Shown: piece after piece, positions 27,258 to 36,719 of the stretch
How positions within the stretch are numbered: position 1 is the first letter of the stretch
Layout: each line of letters opens with the position of its first letter
Source: Streptomyces sp. NBC_01235
GTDB taxonomy: Bacteria; Actinomycetota; Actinomycetes; Streptomycetales; Streptomycetaceae
Reading direction: 5' to 3'
Length of the DNA: 64,000 nucleotides
Assembly: GCF_035989285.1 (NCBI RefSeq)
Contig: NZ_CP108513.1
Span: 10,974,001-11,038,000 of the forward strand
Position numbers and translations under genes: made by a program
Notes under the pieces: model-generated
The model's database searches: none
Seen by the model: the letters and a program-made list of their open reading frames with translations, nothing else
What the model was told of the DNA's origin: nothing

Positions 27258-27707
27258 TCAAGCGGCGCCCTGCTCCAGCAGTTTCTTGAGCGTTTGCTCG
27301 TCGCGCGGCAGTTCCTTGCGAGCTTGTGGGCGGAGAACCAAGGGGGCGAGCAACTTGCCCATCCCATACGTCTCGAAGTCCAGGTCGATCGTCAGGCGTG
27401 AGCTCGCGCCGTCGTCAAGCGGCTCGATCGTTCCGTGGACCTGCCCTCGCGCGGGTCCTCCGATGCCGATCAGACGCCAGCTTCTCGGCGGATCGAACTC
27501 GGTCACTTCCATCGTCATCGGGAACTCGAGGCGGCCGATCCGCCACGTCGCCTTGGCCCGGGAGCCCACGCCCATCGGGCTGTCGCCCACCCGGTGTGCG
27601 GATACGGCACTCTCCTGCCATTGCGGCATATGGGAGGGGTCGGTGACGTACGCGAAGACCTCCTCGGGGCGGCGACCGATGTCAACGGTTTCCTTGATCG
27701 CGGACAT
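27258..27707 (-). CDS. SRPBCC-family protein (polyketide cyclase/dehydrase-like)
   Basis: 149-aa helix-grip protein starting 'MSAIKETVDIGRRPEEVFAY', with 'DPSHMPQWQESAVSA' after the first helix, 'TMEVTEFDPPRSWRLIG' mid-protein and a C-terminal helix. ATG 27707 gives the canonical N-terminus; ATG 27719 or 27731 would add 4-8 residues. It is last of four minus-strand genes in the IS630-flanked terpenoid-type cassette; ligand binding or cyclisation of a hydrophobic product is a plausible but unproven role. Confidence 0.8.
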   Translation of the reverse strand: MSAIKETVDIGRRPEEVFAYVTDPSHMPQWQESAVSAHRVGDSPMGVGSRAKATWRIGRLEFPMTMEVTEFDPPRSWRLIGIGGPARGQVHGTIEPLDDGASSRLTIDLDFETYGMGKLLAPLVLRPQARKELPRDEQTLKKLLEQGAA

Positions 27708-27887
27708 GTGTGTCCCCATCTGTCGGGCCATTAAAAAAACGCTCTCCCCAGCTCACCCAGCACGCCAGGAGAGACAGCCAGGGGCACAGGGTTCGTACGG
27801 CGGCTGTTGTCGAGCGGACAGTCGATGGCCGGCCATGCCGAGACCGCCTGGTGAAGCGGAGAGGGTCCGGTCGGCCGCGGCCATGTC

Positions 27888-28487
27888 TCAGCCCGCTGTC
27901 GCTGCTGCGGTCCGGCCGAGCTCGTGGTAGCCGGCGTTGGGGAACAGCCCTGTGGCGGTGGCCAGGCGCACGTTGTAGTTGAAGATCGCTGTGACTTCCA
28001 CGATGTGCAGGATGTCCGCGTCGGTGAACCCGACGTCTCGCAGTCGGACGCTGTCGTCTTCGTCGCACGCCTCGGGCGTCTGGGTCAGCTTGACGGCGAA
28101 GTCGAGCATCACCCGGTCCTGGTGCGCAAGGTCGACGTGGCGGTAGTTGGCGGCGAGACGGTCGACCGAGGCGGAGTCCTTGGTGCGCAGCCGCAGTGCG
28201 GCGGCATGCGCGGCCACACAGTAGGGGCAGCGCGCCTCTGCCGACACGACGACGGCGATCATCTCTCGTTGGGTCTTGGTCAGGCCCGAGGGGCCGCGCA
28301 TCAGCTCGTCGAAGTAGCGCCACCAGCCGACGAAATGGTCGGGGCTGATGGCCAGCAGTCGGGCCACGTTGGGCACGAAGCCGATCTTCTTCACGATCGG
28401 ATCGATCTCGGCGGAGACTTTCTCGGGCAGGCTCTCTGCCGCTGGCACGGTGATCCATGCCGGGTTGGCGGCGTTAGCGGGGGACAT
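27888..28487 (-). CDS. AhpD/carboxymuconolactone decarboxylase-like peroxidase-related protein
   Basis: 199 aa. The redox motif 'EARCPYCVAAHAAAL' (CxxC with following His) is typical of AhpD-type alkylhydroperoxidase domains; 'LTKTQREMIAVVVSAE' before it and 'VEVTAIFNYNVRLATATGL' after it complete the PF02627-type pattern. ATG 28487 is preceded by AGGAG at 8 bp. It probably removes peroxides or handles a reactive intermediate made by the flanking terpenoid genes (inference). Confidence 0.85.
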   Translation of the reverse strand: MSPANAANPAWITVPAAESLPEKVSAEIDPIVKKIGFVPNVARLLAISPDHFVGWWRYFDELMRGPSGLTKTQREMIAVVVSAEARCPYCVAAHAAALRLRTKDSASVDRLAANYRHVDLAHQDRVMLDFAVKLTQTPEACDEDDSVRLRDVGFTDADILHIVEVTAIFNYNVRLATATGLFPNAGYHELGRTAAATAG

Positions 28488-28609
28488 GGTCGGGGCTCCT
28501 TTCATATGGTGCACTGATTCCCAGCAGGCCCAGTGCTGCGCGCAGCGGCGACACGGCGGCGCCGAATCGCGCTGAAGACGCCCCGCTGAACGCCCCGCTG
28601 AACGCCGGG

Positions 28610-29512
28610 CTACGTCAGGAGGGCGGCCAGCATGGTGCGGACCATGGTCGGGACGTGGTAGCCGACCGGGCGGTGGAGGATCCGTGCACGGGAACTGCGG
28701 ATGTCGTTGAGCTGTCTCTCCTGCAGGGCCAGCAGCGAGCGGGCCGCTGCCAACTGCCCTGGATCGCACACGTCCACGACCGCACGCGCTTCCTTCAGCG
28801 CGGCACGGGCGCGGGCACACATGTCCTGCAGCAGGGCGCGTACGTTGGCGGTGTCCAGGCCCTGTTCGAGGTCGGAGCGCGCCACGGCGTGCTCCGTGAG
28901 CGCGTCGGCGGGCAGACACAGGCGTCCGGCCTCCAGATCCGCCCGCAGATCGTTGAGGAAATCCAGACGCTGGGCGAAGTCGGCGTAGGCCCGCCACGTG
29001 CGGGCCGCTTCGTCGCTGGGGCCGCCCTGGTACTGCAGACCTGCCGAACACATCAGCAGGGGCCAGGTGTAGCGGTCCACGTACTGGCCGAACTCCGCTT
29101 CGTCGGCGAGGCCTGCGAAGGCGGGCTCCAGCTCGGCGGCATCCAGCAAGCGCCGCATCCATGACGGGCAAAGCCCCCGTACCGTCGCCGAGTTCATGAA
29201 TGCCCGCACGATGGGATAGGGGCACGAGTCGTCCGGCGCCTCGCGCCGCGCCTGGGCCAGCCAGTCCGCGCGCCGCGCTTGGGCGGGCCCGCTGTTCCCC
29301 GCGTCGGCGAGGTCGTCGGTGCGGTTGGCGAAGGCGAGCCCGGCCAGCAGGTGCGGCTGCATGGCCGGCGGGGCCAGGAGACGGACTCCGACGTAGGGTC
29401 CGGTGTCACGCTCCCGGATGAACTGCGCGCACCGGGTGTAGTCCTGGTGCAGTCGCTCGCCGCGGATGTCCGCGGCATCCAGGGCCGTACGCCAGGTGGC
29501 GAGCTTGGTCAC
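28610..29512 (-). CDS. squalene/phytoene synthase-like prenyltransferase
   Basis: 300 aa, right length for the trans-isoprenyl diphosphate synthase head-to-head family. First Asp-rich motif 'NRTDDLADAG' (Asp66, Asp67, Asp70); second 'DFLNDLRADLEAGRLCLP' (Asp188, Asp192), corresponding to the NxxxDxxxDxxxGRxYxP box of phytoene and squalene synthases. These bind Mg-diphosphate. Its GTG start overlaps the stop of the cis-prenyltransferase by 4 bp, so the two are translationally coupled and very likely successive steps. The product may be a condensed or rearranged prenyl chain; true phytoene synthesis is less likely because no carotenoid genes are nearby. Confidence 0.8.
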   Translation of the reverse strand: MTKLATWRTALDAADIRGERLHQDYTRCAQFIRERDTGPYVGVRLLAPPAMQPHLLAGLAFANRTDDLADAGNSGPAQARRADWLAQARREAPDDSCPYPIVRAFMNSATVRGLCPSWMRRLLDAAELEPAFAGLADEAEFGQYVDRYTWPLLMCSAGLQYQGGPSDEAARTWRAYADFAQRLDFLNDLRADLEAGRLCLPADALTEHAVARSDLEQGLDTANVRALLQDMCARARAALKEARAVVDVCDPGQLAAARSLLALQERQLNDIRSSRARILHRPVGYHVPTMVRTMLAALLT

Positions 29513-30216
29513 CGCGTGGCCACTTTGCCGAAGCGGCGCGAGCGGTGGCGGTAGATCTCGATGGCCTCACGGAACTTCTCCGGTGTCATGTCGGGCCACA
29601 GATCGGGAAGGAACACCAACTCGGCGTAGGCCATGTGCCACAGCAGGAACCCCGACAGGCGCATCTCCCCGGATGTGCGGATCAGCAGATCCACCGGGGG
29701 CATGTCGGGGTGGGGCAGGTGTGCCGCAAGTGTCCGCTCGGTGATCTGGCCGGCCGGAACACCGGCGGCGACGATGGAGCGGACCGCGTGCACGATGTCG
29801 CCCTGCCCGCCGTGGTTCAGGGCCACTGTGACCGTCATGCCGGTGTTCGAGGCCGTCACCGCGGCGGAGCGGGTCATCGCGGACCGCAGAGACGAAGGCA
29901 CCTGGTTGTGTGGCTGCCCCAGGTACCGGATGCGGATGCCCCGGCGGTGCCAGCTTTCGAGGTTGGCGTCGATGAACCTCTCGATCGCCCGCATGATCAC
30001 GGCGACCTCGGCTGCCGGCCGTGCCCAGTTCTCGGTGGAGAACACGTACATGGACAGCCATTGCAGCCCCATGTCGTCGGCTGTCTCGACCATCCGCCGG
30101 GCGGGGTCGGCCCCGTGGCCGTGACCCTCGCTGCGTACGAGACCGCGCTCCTCAGCCCATCTGCCGTTCCCGTCCAGGATGCACGCCACATGGCATGGGT
30201 CGGTAGAAACCATCAT
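29509..30216 (-). CDS. cis-prenyltransferase (UppS family)
   Basis: 235 aa, normal for undecaprenyl diphosphate synthase-type enzymes. Catalytic Asp15 in 'ILDGNGRWA', 'LSMYVFSTENWARP' and 'LLIRTSGEMRLSGFLLW' with 'AYAELVFLPDLWP' are hallmark motifs; the usual RLSNFLLWQ is here RLSGFLLWH. A second UppS copy in a secondary-metabolism-like operon suggests a short-chain (Z)-prenyl or lavandulyl/cyclolavandulyl-type product rather than cell-wall lipid. Start ATG 30216 (TTG 30219 or ATG 30213 also possible). First gene of a four-gene minus-strand operon. Confidence 0.87.
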   Translation of the reverse strand: MMVSTDPCHVACILDGNGRWAEERGLVRSEGHGHGADPARRMVETADDMGLQWLSMYVFSTENWARPAAEVAVIMRAIERFIDANLESWHRRGIRIRYLGQPHNQVPSSLRSAMTRSAAVTASNTGMTVTVALNHGGQGDIVHAVRSIVAAGVPAGQITERTLAAHLPHPDMPPVDLLIRTSGEMRLSGFLLWHMAYAELVFLPDLWPDMTPEKFREAIEIYRHRSRRFGKVATR

Positions 30217-30507
30217 CAATGACCTTTACCCTCCGAGACGGACTTATCTCCATGGATATGCGGCGTACGCGATCTTCGCCATCCCGGAAGGGCCAGACGT
30301 GCCACAAAGGTGCCCGAGCCAGAAAGCCATGGATCTCCACCAGTCAACCGTGGATCGCGGCGGGCACAGGCGGCGCACCATGCACTGGCGTGCGGGCGCG
30401 CAGGCCATCTGGCCACCTCGGCGGCCACCCGGGCCCGTTCGCCGGGCTCGCTCGCGCCTCCACTGCAGCAGCCTCCCTTCGCGTGGAGGCGCAAGCCGCC
30501 GCAGCTA
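30217..30507. other. upstream region of the terpenoid operon
   Basis: 290 bp between the cis-prenyltransferase start and the inverted IS630 copy. No gene is recognisable. It must hold the promoter of the minus-strand operon, and ends at TA (30506-30507), the IS630 target dinucleotide. Confidence 0.45.
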
Positions 30508-31017
30508 CTGAGGTTTGCGGTTCGGGGTGACGTCATGGTGGCGTCGTTACGAGTGCGGTCTCGGCGATGAACCCGTCGAGCAGGTCGGGCCGGTACTGCA
30601 TCCGTTTGAGGCGGGTGCGGACCAGCCCGGCCAGGTCATCGATACTGCATGGGGCCAGGTTGCCCAGGCTCTTCTTCAGGTGCGCCCACACACCCTCGGC
30701 CGGGTTGAGGTCGGGGGTGTAGGTGGGGAAACGGAAGACGGTCAGCCACGGCCGTTTCCCGATCAGTTCGCGCATCGCGGCGTCGACGTGGTGGCTGTAG
30801 TTGTCCGACACCAGCACGATGTTGCCGCCGAGCTGCTGGTGGGCGGCATCCAGTAACGCGGCGAAGTCCCTTTCCCGAAAGCCCTTCTTCTCACCTTTGC
30901 GGCCGTGGTGGACCAGCATCCGGAAGACCAGCCGGGTGCGCCGGCCGGCCTTGCGGCAGACCAGACCAGCCAGGGAGACGCGTCCCGAGCCCGCGGCCCC
31001 GACCCTGACACAGGGCG
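30508..31017 (-). mobile_element. IS630-family element, copy 2 (truncated, inverted)
   Basis: Inverted copy of 26594-27103, same length (510 bp), nearly identical: the one protein-level change I see is Ala for Thr in 'GVW(T/A)HLKK'. It encodes the C-terminal transposase piece from 'CVRVGAAGSGRVSLAG' to the stop at 30533. Sequence beyond 31017 is unrelated. Both copies have their 3' ends facing the terpenoid operon and a TA at that junction. Confidence 0.85.
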
Positions 31018-31200
31018 ATCGGTCCCACCAGCATGGTCTTCGAGGCCGGTCACCGTCTGGTGATCGAGGTGGCCTCCCCTGTTCCGCGCCTTCCCCTTCC
31101 TGCACATCACCCCGGAGAACCGCCGCACCGGCGGCGAGGTGTCCCTTCACGCCGTCGGGAACGCCGCGTGGGTGGAGCTGCCGGTCATTCCGGACCGAGA
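31018..31200 (+). pseudogene. CocE/NonD-type hydrolase C-terminal scrap
   Basis: 'SMVFEAGHRLVIEVAS' followed, after a frameshift, by 'GEVSLHAVGNAAWVELPVIP'. This is the closing part of the C-terminal jelly-roll domain in X-Pro dipeptidyl-peptidase-like CocE/NonD hydrolases (usually 'F.aGHRLR.ev.ssdFPR'). No catalytic domain remains. Confidence 0.45.
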
Positions 31201-31659
31201 CACAACGCGTTCGTACGGTCAACGGCGCCACGCGGCCGGCGTCGCGGGAGGCCGCGCGGAGCGGTACGTCGAGTGCACACCGAGACCCTCGGTGTGCACT
31301 CGGCTGCGACGACCTGCCGATCTTACGCAGCGGCCCCTTCAGACCTTCGCCGTCGAGCAGCACCACGCTGCAACGTGACCTGGCGCAGGTCGGTCATGGT
31401 GCTTGCGTGACGGCGTTCAGGCATTGCGGGTCACTCGGCCGCCGCTGCCCGCAGGGCCTCTCGACGGGCCCGGGCCGTGGTCATCGCCGCCTCCAGGGCG
31501 TCCCGCGTGCGTATGAGGTCGTCGATGTGCCGGCTCCTCGGACAACCGGCGATAACGGCCGGAAAGTAGCTGCCAAGGACTGTCCGACCAATCAGGGTCT
31601 GTGCCAGGGGGTGGGCGGCGATGTGACCTCCGCTGTGGAGCTACGCACCGTTCGGTGCT
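31201..31659. other. no gene seen
   Basis: About 460 bp between the hydrolase scrap and the regulator's 3' end. Short frames only, with no recognisable domain on either strand. Confidence 0.45.
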
Positions 31660-32778
31660 TCAGGCCCCCGAGAGGTCCATGACAGGCATCGGCTCTCTGG
31701 AGATGCCGTTCGCTTGAAGGTCCGGCTCGCTCCACAGATCCGGCGCTACGACACCAATGGAGCGGCCATGCCGGTCAAGGACGCGCCCGAGGAGTTTGTC
31801 GTGGCGGAGTGTGATGGTCCTTTCGGCGATGACGAGGCTGGGGTGAGCGCGGGCGAGATGGGTCTCGAGGCGGAGCACGTCACTTATCGAGTGAAGGCTG
31901 GCCTGAATGATCAGGTTGTGGGTGCCGCTGATCGCCGCGCAGTTGCGGGTCTCGGGGAGGCGGACAAGAGCGTGGCCGATGTCGGACAGGTCGTTGGCGG
32001 GTGCCGTCGCCCAGAGAGTGACGGCGACGGGCCAGCCGCCCAGGGGGCGGGCGAAATCGCAACGGAAGCGGAGCAGACGCAGGCGTACCAGCTGGTCGAT
32101 GCGCCGTTTGACGCTGTAGCGGCTGGTGCCCAGGGCTTCGGCCAGGGAGCGGTGGGAGGCTCGCCCGTCGTGGGACAGGTGACCGAGAAGCGTGCGGTCG
32201 TGTGAGGTGATTTCGTACTGTCCGCGGGCAGGGTCGGCGGGCCTTGGCGCGCGGGCGTCGATCAGCTGCGTTCGCTGGTCCGACGCGAGCGCGTCAATGC
32301 GCCAGTGGCCACCCTCGGTGAACATGTGCGTGACGATTCGGGTGCGGACAGCCGCGATACCCGGGATGGATGCGAGGCCGTCAAGGGCGTAGCGGGACAT
32401 GGCAGCCAGGTCGCGGGTGGCCACGGTCGCGAGGACACGGTGGGTGTCAGCCGACCGTTCGATGGTGATCACATGCGGGTGGCTCTCCAGGGTGCGCGTC
32501 ACCTGGGCGCTCGTGCCGGCCGTGCAGTCGATATCGACGAGGGCGACACAGATCTGGTCGAACAGCCTGGCGCCGGGCGAGACACTGACCCAGGCCTCGC
32601 CGCGGTCGCTCAGACGGTTGAACCGGCGGGCCACGGTTACCGGATCCACCCCAAGAGTGCGACCCAGGTCGGTCCACGAGGCCCGGGGCTGCAACTGCAG
32701 GGCATGGATGAGTGCGAGATCGTCCTCGCTCAGCAGGGGGGTGTTCGTCACTTCCATATCCTGCGTTCTCTCGTGCAT
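31660..32778 (-). CDS. tandem Lrp/AsnC-type regulator
   Basis: 372-aa protein with two AsnC units in a row. HTH 1 is near the N-terminus ('[20 protein letters not shown]', '[19 protein letters not shown]'), followed by a RAM-like ligand domain; HTH 2 is in the middle ('[20 protein letters not shown]', '[14 protein letters not shown]') with a second ligand domain. Start ATG 32778 (MHERTQ) or ATG 32757 (MEVTNT). It diverges from the FMN-dependent oxidase with about 100 bp between starts, so it probably senses that enzyme's substrate and regulates it. Confidence 0.86.
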   Translation of the reverse strand: MHERTQDMEVTNTPLLSEDDLALIHALQLQPRASWTDLGRTLGVDPVTVARRFNRLSDRGEAWVSVSPGARLFDQICVALVDIDCTAGTSAQVTRTLESHPHVITIERSADTHRVLATVATRDLAAMSRYALDGLASIPGIAAVRTRIVTHMFTEGGHWRIDALASDQRTQLIDARAPRPADPARGQYEITSHDRTLLGHLSHDGRASHRSLAEALGTSRYSVKRRIDQLVRLRLLRFRCDFARPLGGWPVAVTLWATAPANDLSDIGHALVRLPETRNCAAISGTHNLIIQASLHSISDVLRLETHLARAHPSLVIAERTITLRHDKLLGRVLDRHGRSIGVVAPDLWSEPDLQANGISREPMPVMDLSGA

Positions 32779-32879
32779 GGGCAGCGAAATCCTGCATCCA
32801 GGGCGGCCGTGCTGCTCGGTGTCGCATTCTGGGTGTTCCAAAGCGTACCCAGGTGGTTTGTGATCGAAGGGGCGGTGAC

Positions 32880-34037
32880 ATGGCGTTCGCCGACTACCAG
32901 AACGAGATCTATCTCAACGGGCTGGGCGGGGTGCTGCCGACCTTGCCCATGGACTTCGCGGAGCTGGAGACCAGGGCGGAGGCCGCGCTGCCTCCGTCGG
33001 TGTGGTCCTACGTCGCAGGTGGCGCGGGAGACGAGCGCACTCAGCGGGCCAATGTCACCGCCTTCGACCGATGGGGGCTGGTCCCGCGCATGTTCGTCGG
33101 CGCCGTCGAGCGGGATCTGACAGTCGAGCTGCTGGGGATGACCCTTCCGTCGCCGGTGTTCCTCGCCCCGATCGGGATGATCGGCATATGCGCGCAGGAC
33201 GGCCACGGCGACCTGGCCACGGCCCGCGCCGCCGCACGTACCGGCGTCCCCATGGTCGCCTCCACTCTCTCGGTCGATCCGCTGGAGCAGGTGGCGGATC
33301 AACTCGGCGACACACCGGGCTTCTTCCAGCTCTACACACCCACCGACCGGGACCTTGCCGAAAGCCTTGTCCACCGCGCCGAACGAGCGGGGTTCAAGGG
33401 CATCGTCGTCACCCTCGACACCTGGATCAACGGCTGGCGCCCCCGAGACCTGGCCACGTCCAACTTCCCACAGCTGCGCGGCCACGCTCTGGCCAACTAC
33501 ACCAGCGACCCGGTCTTCCGCGCCGCCTTGCGGCGCCCGCCCGAGGAGGACCCGCAGACCGCGATCCTGCACTGGACCCAGATCTTCGGCAACTCGCTCA
33601 CCTGGAACGACCTGGACTGGCTGCGCTCCCTCACCACTCTGCCGCTGATCGTCAAAGGCATCTGCCACCCCGAGGACGCCCGCCGCGCCAAGGACGCCGG
33701 GGTGGACGGCATCTACTGTTCCAACCACGGCGGCCGACAGGCCAACGGCGGCCTCCCCGCCCTCAACGCCCTGCCCGGCGTCGTCGAAGCCGCCGAAGGA
33801 CTCCCGGTCCTGTTCGACTCCGGCATCCGCAGCGGCGCCGACATCATCAAGGCGCTCGCCCTGGGTGCGACCGCCGTCGGGATCGGCCGCCCCTACGCGC
33901 ACGGGTGCGCACTGGCCGGCACGGACGGCATCGTCCACGTGCTGCGCGCGCTGCTGGCCGAAGCCGACCTGATCATGGCCGTCGACGGATACCCCACGCT
34001 CAAGCACCTCGTCCCCGAAGCGCTTCAGCCCGTCTGA
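32880..34037 (+). CDS. FMN-dependent alpha-hydroxy-acid oxidase (lactate 2-monooxygenase-like)
   Basis: 385-aa enzyme of the glycolate/lactate oxidase family. N-terminal '[20 protein letters not shown]' caps the barrel; '[15 protein letters not shown]', '[12 protein letters not shown]', '[20 protein letters not shown]' and the active-site '[17 protein letters not shown]' (His base and Arg) are present, followed by the FMN phosphate loop '[20 protein letters not shown]'. ATG 32880 has GAAGGGG about 8 bp upstream. It oxidises an L-2-hydroxy acid; the substrate is not determined. The AsnC-type regulator is divergent. Confidence 0.9.
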   Translation: MAFADYQNEIYLNGLGGVLPTLPMDFAELETRAEAALPPSVWSYVAGGAGDERTQRANVTAFDRWGLVPRMFVGAVERDLTVELLGMTLPSPVFLAPIGMIGICAQDGHGDLATARAAARTGVPMVASTLSVDPLEQVADQLGDTPGFFQLYTPTDRDLAESLVHRAERAGFKGIVVTLDTWINGWRPRDLATSNFPQLRGHALANYTSDPVFRAALRRPPEEDPQTAILHWTQIFGNSLTWNDLDWLRSLTTLPLIVKGICHPEDARRAKDAGVDGIYCSNHGGRQANGGLPALNALPGVVEAAEGLPVLFDSGIRSGADIIKALALGATAVGIGRPYAHGCALAGTDGIVHVLRALLAEADLIMAVDGYPTLKHLVPEALQPV

Positions 34038-34192
34038 GCGCGCGACTGTCCGACGTCGGCGACGGGGCAGCCGGCCGGCCCGGGGCGGGAGCGCACGGCG
34101 TCCCGGGCCGAACAGGCGACTTCAGCTGGTTGGGGTCCTCCCGGGACGTGTGGTGTCAACGTGGTTGTGTCAGAGAGGAAGGCGGAGTGCGG

Positions 34193-35272
34193 ATGTCTTT
34201 CGCCGTTGGCCCGGTTGCCTTTTCGGGGACCAGTCGCAGTACGTCGGCGACGATCCAGCCGAACATCCTGCACTACATCGCTTCCGTCGCCGAGGAGCGC
34301 GGCGTCGATCTTCGGCCCGTGCTGGAGCAGGTCGGGCTGGATGAGACGGTCATGCGCTCGGCGGCTCTGCGGGTCTCCTATCGTCAGGGCAGTACGGTGA
34401 TCCGCCGTGCGCTGGAGCTCACCGGGGACGCGCGCCTGGGGATGAGGGTGGGAGCGGTGCAGCACCCGACGGCTTGGGGTCTGCTCGGCTTCGCCCTGAT
34501 GGCCAGCGACACACTGCAGCACGCCTTCGAGACCGGAGTGCGGTACCAGAACTTGTCCGGGGCGATGGTGATGTGGTCGGCCGAGCAGGGGGACGAGGGT
34601 TTCGTTCTGCGTGCCGACCTTCCTGATCCCGGCCTGGAGCCGGGTGTCGCGGTCTTCCTGATCGAAGAAGGCCTGACCTCGGTGGTCGCCCTGTCCCGGC
34701 TGACCGCCGGTCCGGCGTTCACACCGGCACTGGCTGAGTTTGCCTTTCCCGAACCGGCGGAACGCGAACCGTACGGTGCCTTCTTCGGCTGTCCGGTCCG
34801 CTTCGGCGCCCCTGTCAGCCGCCTTGTCATCGATCCGGTCTGGGCCCGGACCCGGATGCCGGCCCGGGATCCGGTGACTTGTGCCTCGGTACTGGGGATG
34901 CTCGACACGCAGCTGGCCTCGCGCCGCCACCAGCAGGAGCTGCTGGAAGTGCTGGAGATCTCCGTCGCGCAGAGCCTTCCGGTGGTTCCCTCGTTCGCCG
35001 AGCAGGCACGCAGGCAGTCGGCCAGCGAGCGGACGCTCCGCCGCCGACTGGCCGACTGCGGTACCACGTACGATGCGCTCGTTGACGGGGTGCGCCGGGA
35101 ACGCGTCGAACAGCTGATGCTGCGATCGGGACTGACGCTGCGTGATATTGCCCATCGGTCGGGGTTCTCCGACGAGCGAGCCCTGCGTCGGGCGGTGCGC
35201 CGCTGGCACGGCACCTCACCGCTGCGGCTGCGGAATCAGACGCCGGAACGGGAGGGGTCGGTGACGAGCTGA
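34193..35272 (+). CDS. AraC-family regulator (arabinose-binding-like N-domain)
   Basis: 359 aa. The N-terminal 200 residues match the Arabinose_bd-type domain found in OruR/ArgR-like AraC proteins ('GDARLGMRVGAVQHPTAWGL', 'FALMASDTLQHAFETGVRY'); the C-terminal AraC double HTH includes 'RQSASERTLRRRLADCGTTY' and 'TLRDIAHRSGFSDERALRRA'. ATG 34193; GTG 34187 is also possible and better spaced from AGGAAGG. It is convergent with the FMO-SDR-ALDH operon (25 bp between ends) and is the likely activator of it. Confidence 0.88.
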   Translation: MSFAVGPVAFSGTSRSTSATIQPNILHYIASVAEERGVDLRPVLEQVGLDETVMRSAALRVSYRQGSTVIRRALELTGDARLGMRVGAVQHPTAWGLLGFALMASDTLQHAFETGVRYQNLSGAMVMWSAEQGDEGFVLRADLPDPGLEPGVAVFLIEEGLTSVVALSRLTAGPAFTPALAEFAFPEPAEREPYGAFFGCPVRFGAPVSRLVIDPVWARTRMPARDPVTCASVLGMLDTQLASRRHQQELLEVLEISVAQSLPVVPSFAEQARRQSASERTLRRRLADCGTTYDALVDGVRRERVEQLMLRSGLTLRDIAHRSGFSDERALRRAVRRWHGTSPLRLRNQTPEREGSVTS

Positions 35273-35297
35273 CTCCGGTCGGCTCCGGTTCCTCGGT

Positions 35298-36719
35298 TCA
35301 GCGGGTTCGGATCCAGACGGTTTTCTCCCTGGTCCATTGCTCGAAGGCGTTCGTGGATTTCTCCGCGCCGCCGCATCCGGACTCCTTCCATCCCCCGAAG
35401 GGGGCGGTGATGTCGCCTTCGCTGTAGCAGTTGACCGAGACGACCCCCGCATGGATGCCGTGTGCCAGGCGGAATGCGGCGTCGAGGTCCCGGGTCCACA
35501 CTGAGGCGGCAAGTCCGTACGCCGTGGCGTTGGCCATACGTATGGCGTGGGCCTCCGTCGTGAAGGTCTGCATCGTCACGACGGGCCCGAACAGCTCCTT
35601 GGTGAGTACATCGCTGCCTTCGGGGGCGCGGGTGATCACGGTGGGCGGGTAGTAGGCGGCGCGCGGCGGCAGACCGTCGGGCAGGCTCGCGGTGTGGATC
35701 CGGGCTCCGCCGGCCCGAGCGGCCTCCACGGCCTCGGCGACTCGGCTGAAGGCGGCATGGTCGATGAGCGGTCCCAGCTGGGTACGGGGGTGCGCCGGGT
35801 CGCCGATGACCAGTTTCTGCGCGGCGGCAGTGAACCGGGCCAGGACCTCGTCGGCAATGCTTTCGTGGACCAGAATGCGCGAGCCGGCCGTGCAGTTCTG
35901 GCCCATCGTCAGGAACGCGGCCTCGATCATGCCGTCGATGAGGTCCTGCCCGTAGGCGAGGGCGTCGGCCATCAGCACCTGAGGGCTCTTGCCGCCCATC
36001 TCCAGTGAGACACGCTTGAAGTTGCTCTCGGCCGCGTCCTTGAGGATGCGCCGCCCGGTCTCGGTGGAGCCGGTGAACGACAGCGCTCCCACGACAGGGC
36101 TGCGGGCCAGGGCCGTTCCGGCGACCGGGCCGTGCCCGGGCAGTACCGTGAGGACTCCGTCCGGGAGGCCGGCCTCGGCGGCGAGTTCCGCCAGGTGCAG
36201 GGCCGAACGCGGGGTCGCCTCGGCGGGCTTGACCAGCAGGCAGTTTCCTGCGGCCAGCGCGGGACCGACCTTCCACGCGGTCATGGCCAGCGGGTAGTTC
36301 CACGGCAGAATCGCCGCCACCACGCCGATGGGCTCCCGGCTCATCAGGCCCAGGCAGTCCGCCCCTGTGGGGGCGACGCGGCCGAAGATTTTGTCGGCCG
36401 CCTCGGCGAACCAGCGGATCGACTCGATCGCGCCGGGTACGTCGCCCGCCCGGCACTCGGAGATCGGTTTGCCCGCGTCCTCACTGTCCAGCCGGGCCAG
36501 GAGTTCGGCGTCGCGTTCCATCAGATCGGCCAGCCGCAGCAGCACCGCGCTCCGCTCGCGGACCGGAAGTCGGGACCACACCCCGGCATCGAACACCTGC
36601 TGGGCCTGCTCGGCTGCTTTGGCGACGTCCTCGGCCGTCGCGGCGGGCAGCGCGGTGTTCAGCTTCCCCGTCGTGGGGTTGACGACGCGCAACATGGACG
36701 GGCTCTCGTCTGTGATCAT
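35298..36719 (-). CDS. aldehyde dehydrogenase (betaine aldehyde/gamma-aminobutyraldehyde DH-like)
   Basis: Full-length 473-aa ALDH. Catalytic Asn141 (PWN), Glu240 (SLEMGGKSP) and Cys276 (GQNCTAG) are present, plus 'ELFGPVVTMQTF' and the C-terminal 'PFGGWKESGCGGAEKS'. ATG 36719 overlaps the SDR stop (ATGA) and has GGAGGAGG directly upstream; longer N-terminal versions are therefore rejected. Third and last of a coupled minus-strand operon, it would oxidise the aldehyde made by the preceding enzymes. Confidence 0.92.
   Translation of the reverse strand: MITDESPSMLRVVNPTTGKLNTALPAATAEDVAKAAEQAQQVFDAGVWSRLPVRERSAVLLRLADLMERDAELLARLDSEDAGKPISECRAGDVPGAIESIRWFAEAADKIFGRVAPTGADCLGLMSREPIGVVAAILPWNYPLAMTAWKVGPALAAGNCLLVKPAEATPRSALHLAELAAEAGLPDGVLTVLPGHGPVAGTALARSPVVGALSFTGSTETGRRILKDAAESNFKRVSLEMGGKSPQVLMADALAYGQDLIDGMIEAAFLTMGQNCTAGSRILVHESIADEVLARFTAAAQKLVIGDPAHPRTQLGPLIDHAAFSRVAEAVEAARAGGARIHTASLPDGLPPRAAYYPPTVITRAPEGSDVLTKELFGPVVTMQTFTTEAHAIRMANATAYGLAASVWTRDLDAAFRLAHGIHAGVVSVNCYSEGDITAPFGGWKESGCGGAEKSTNAFEQWTREKTVWIRTR

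Noticed and set aside
28610..30216. Carotenoid or hopanoid cluster
   Set aside because: No desaturase, cyclase or other carotenoid/hopanoid gene is adjacent; only the synthase-like gene shares the family.
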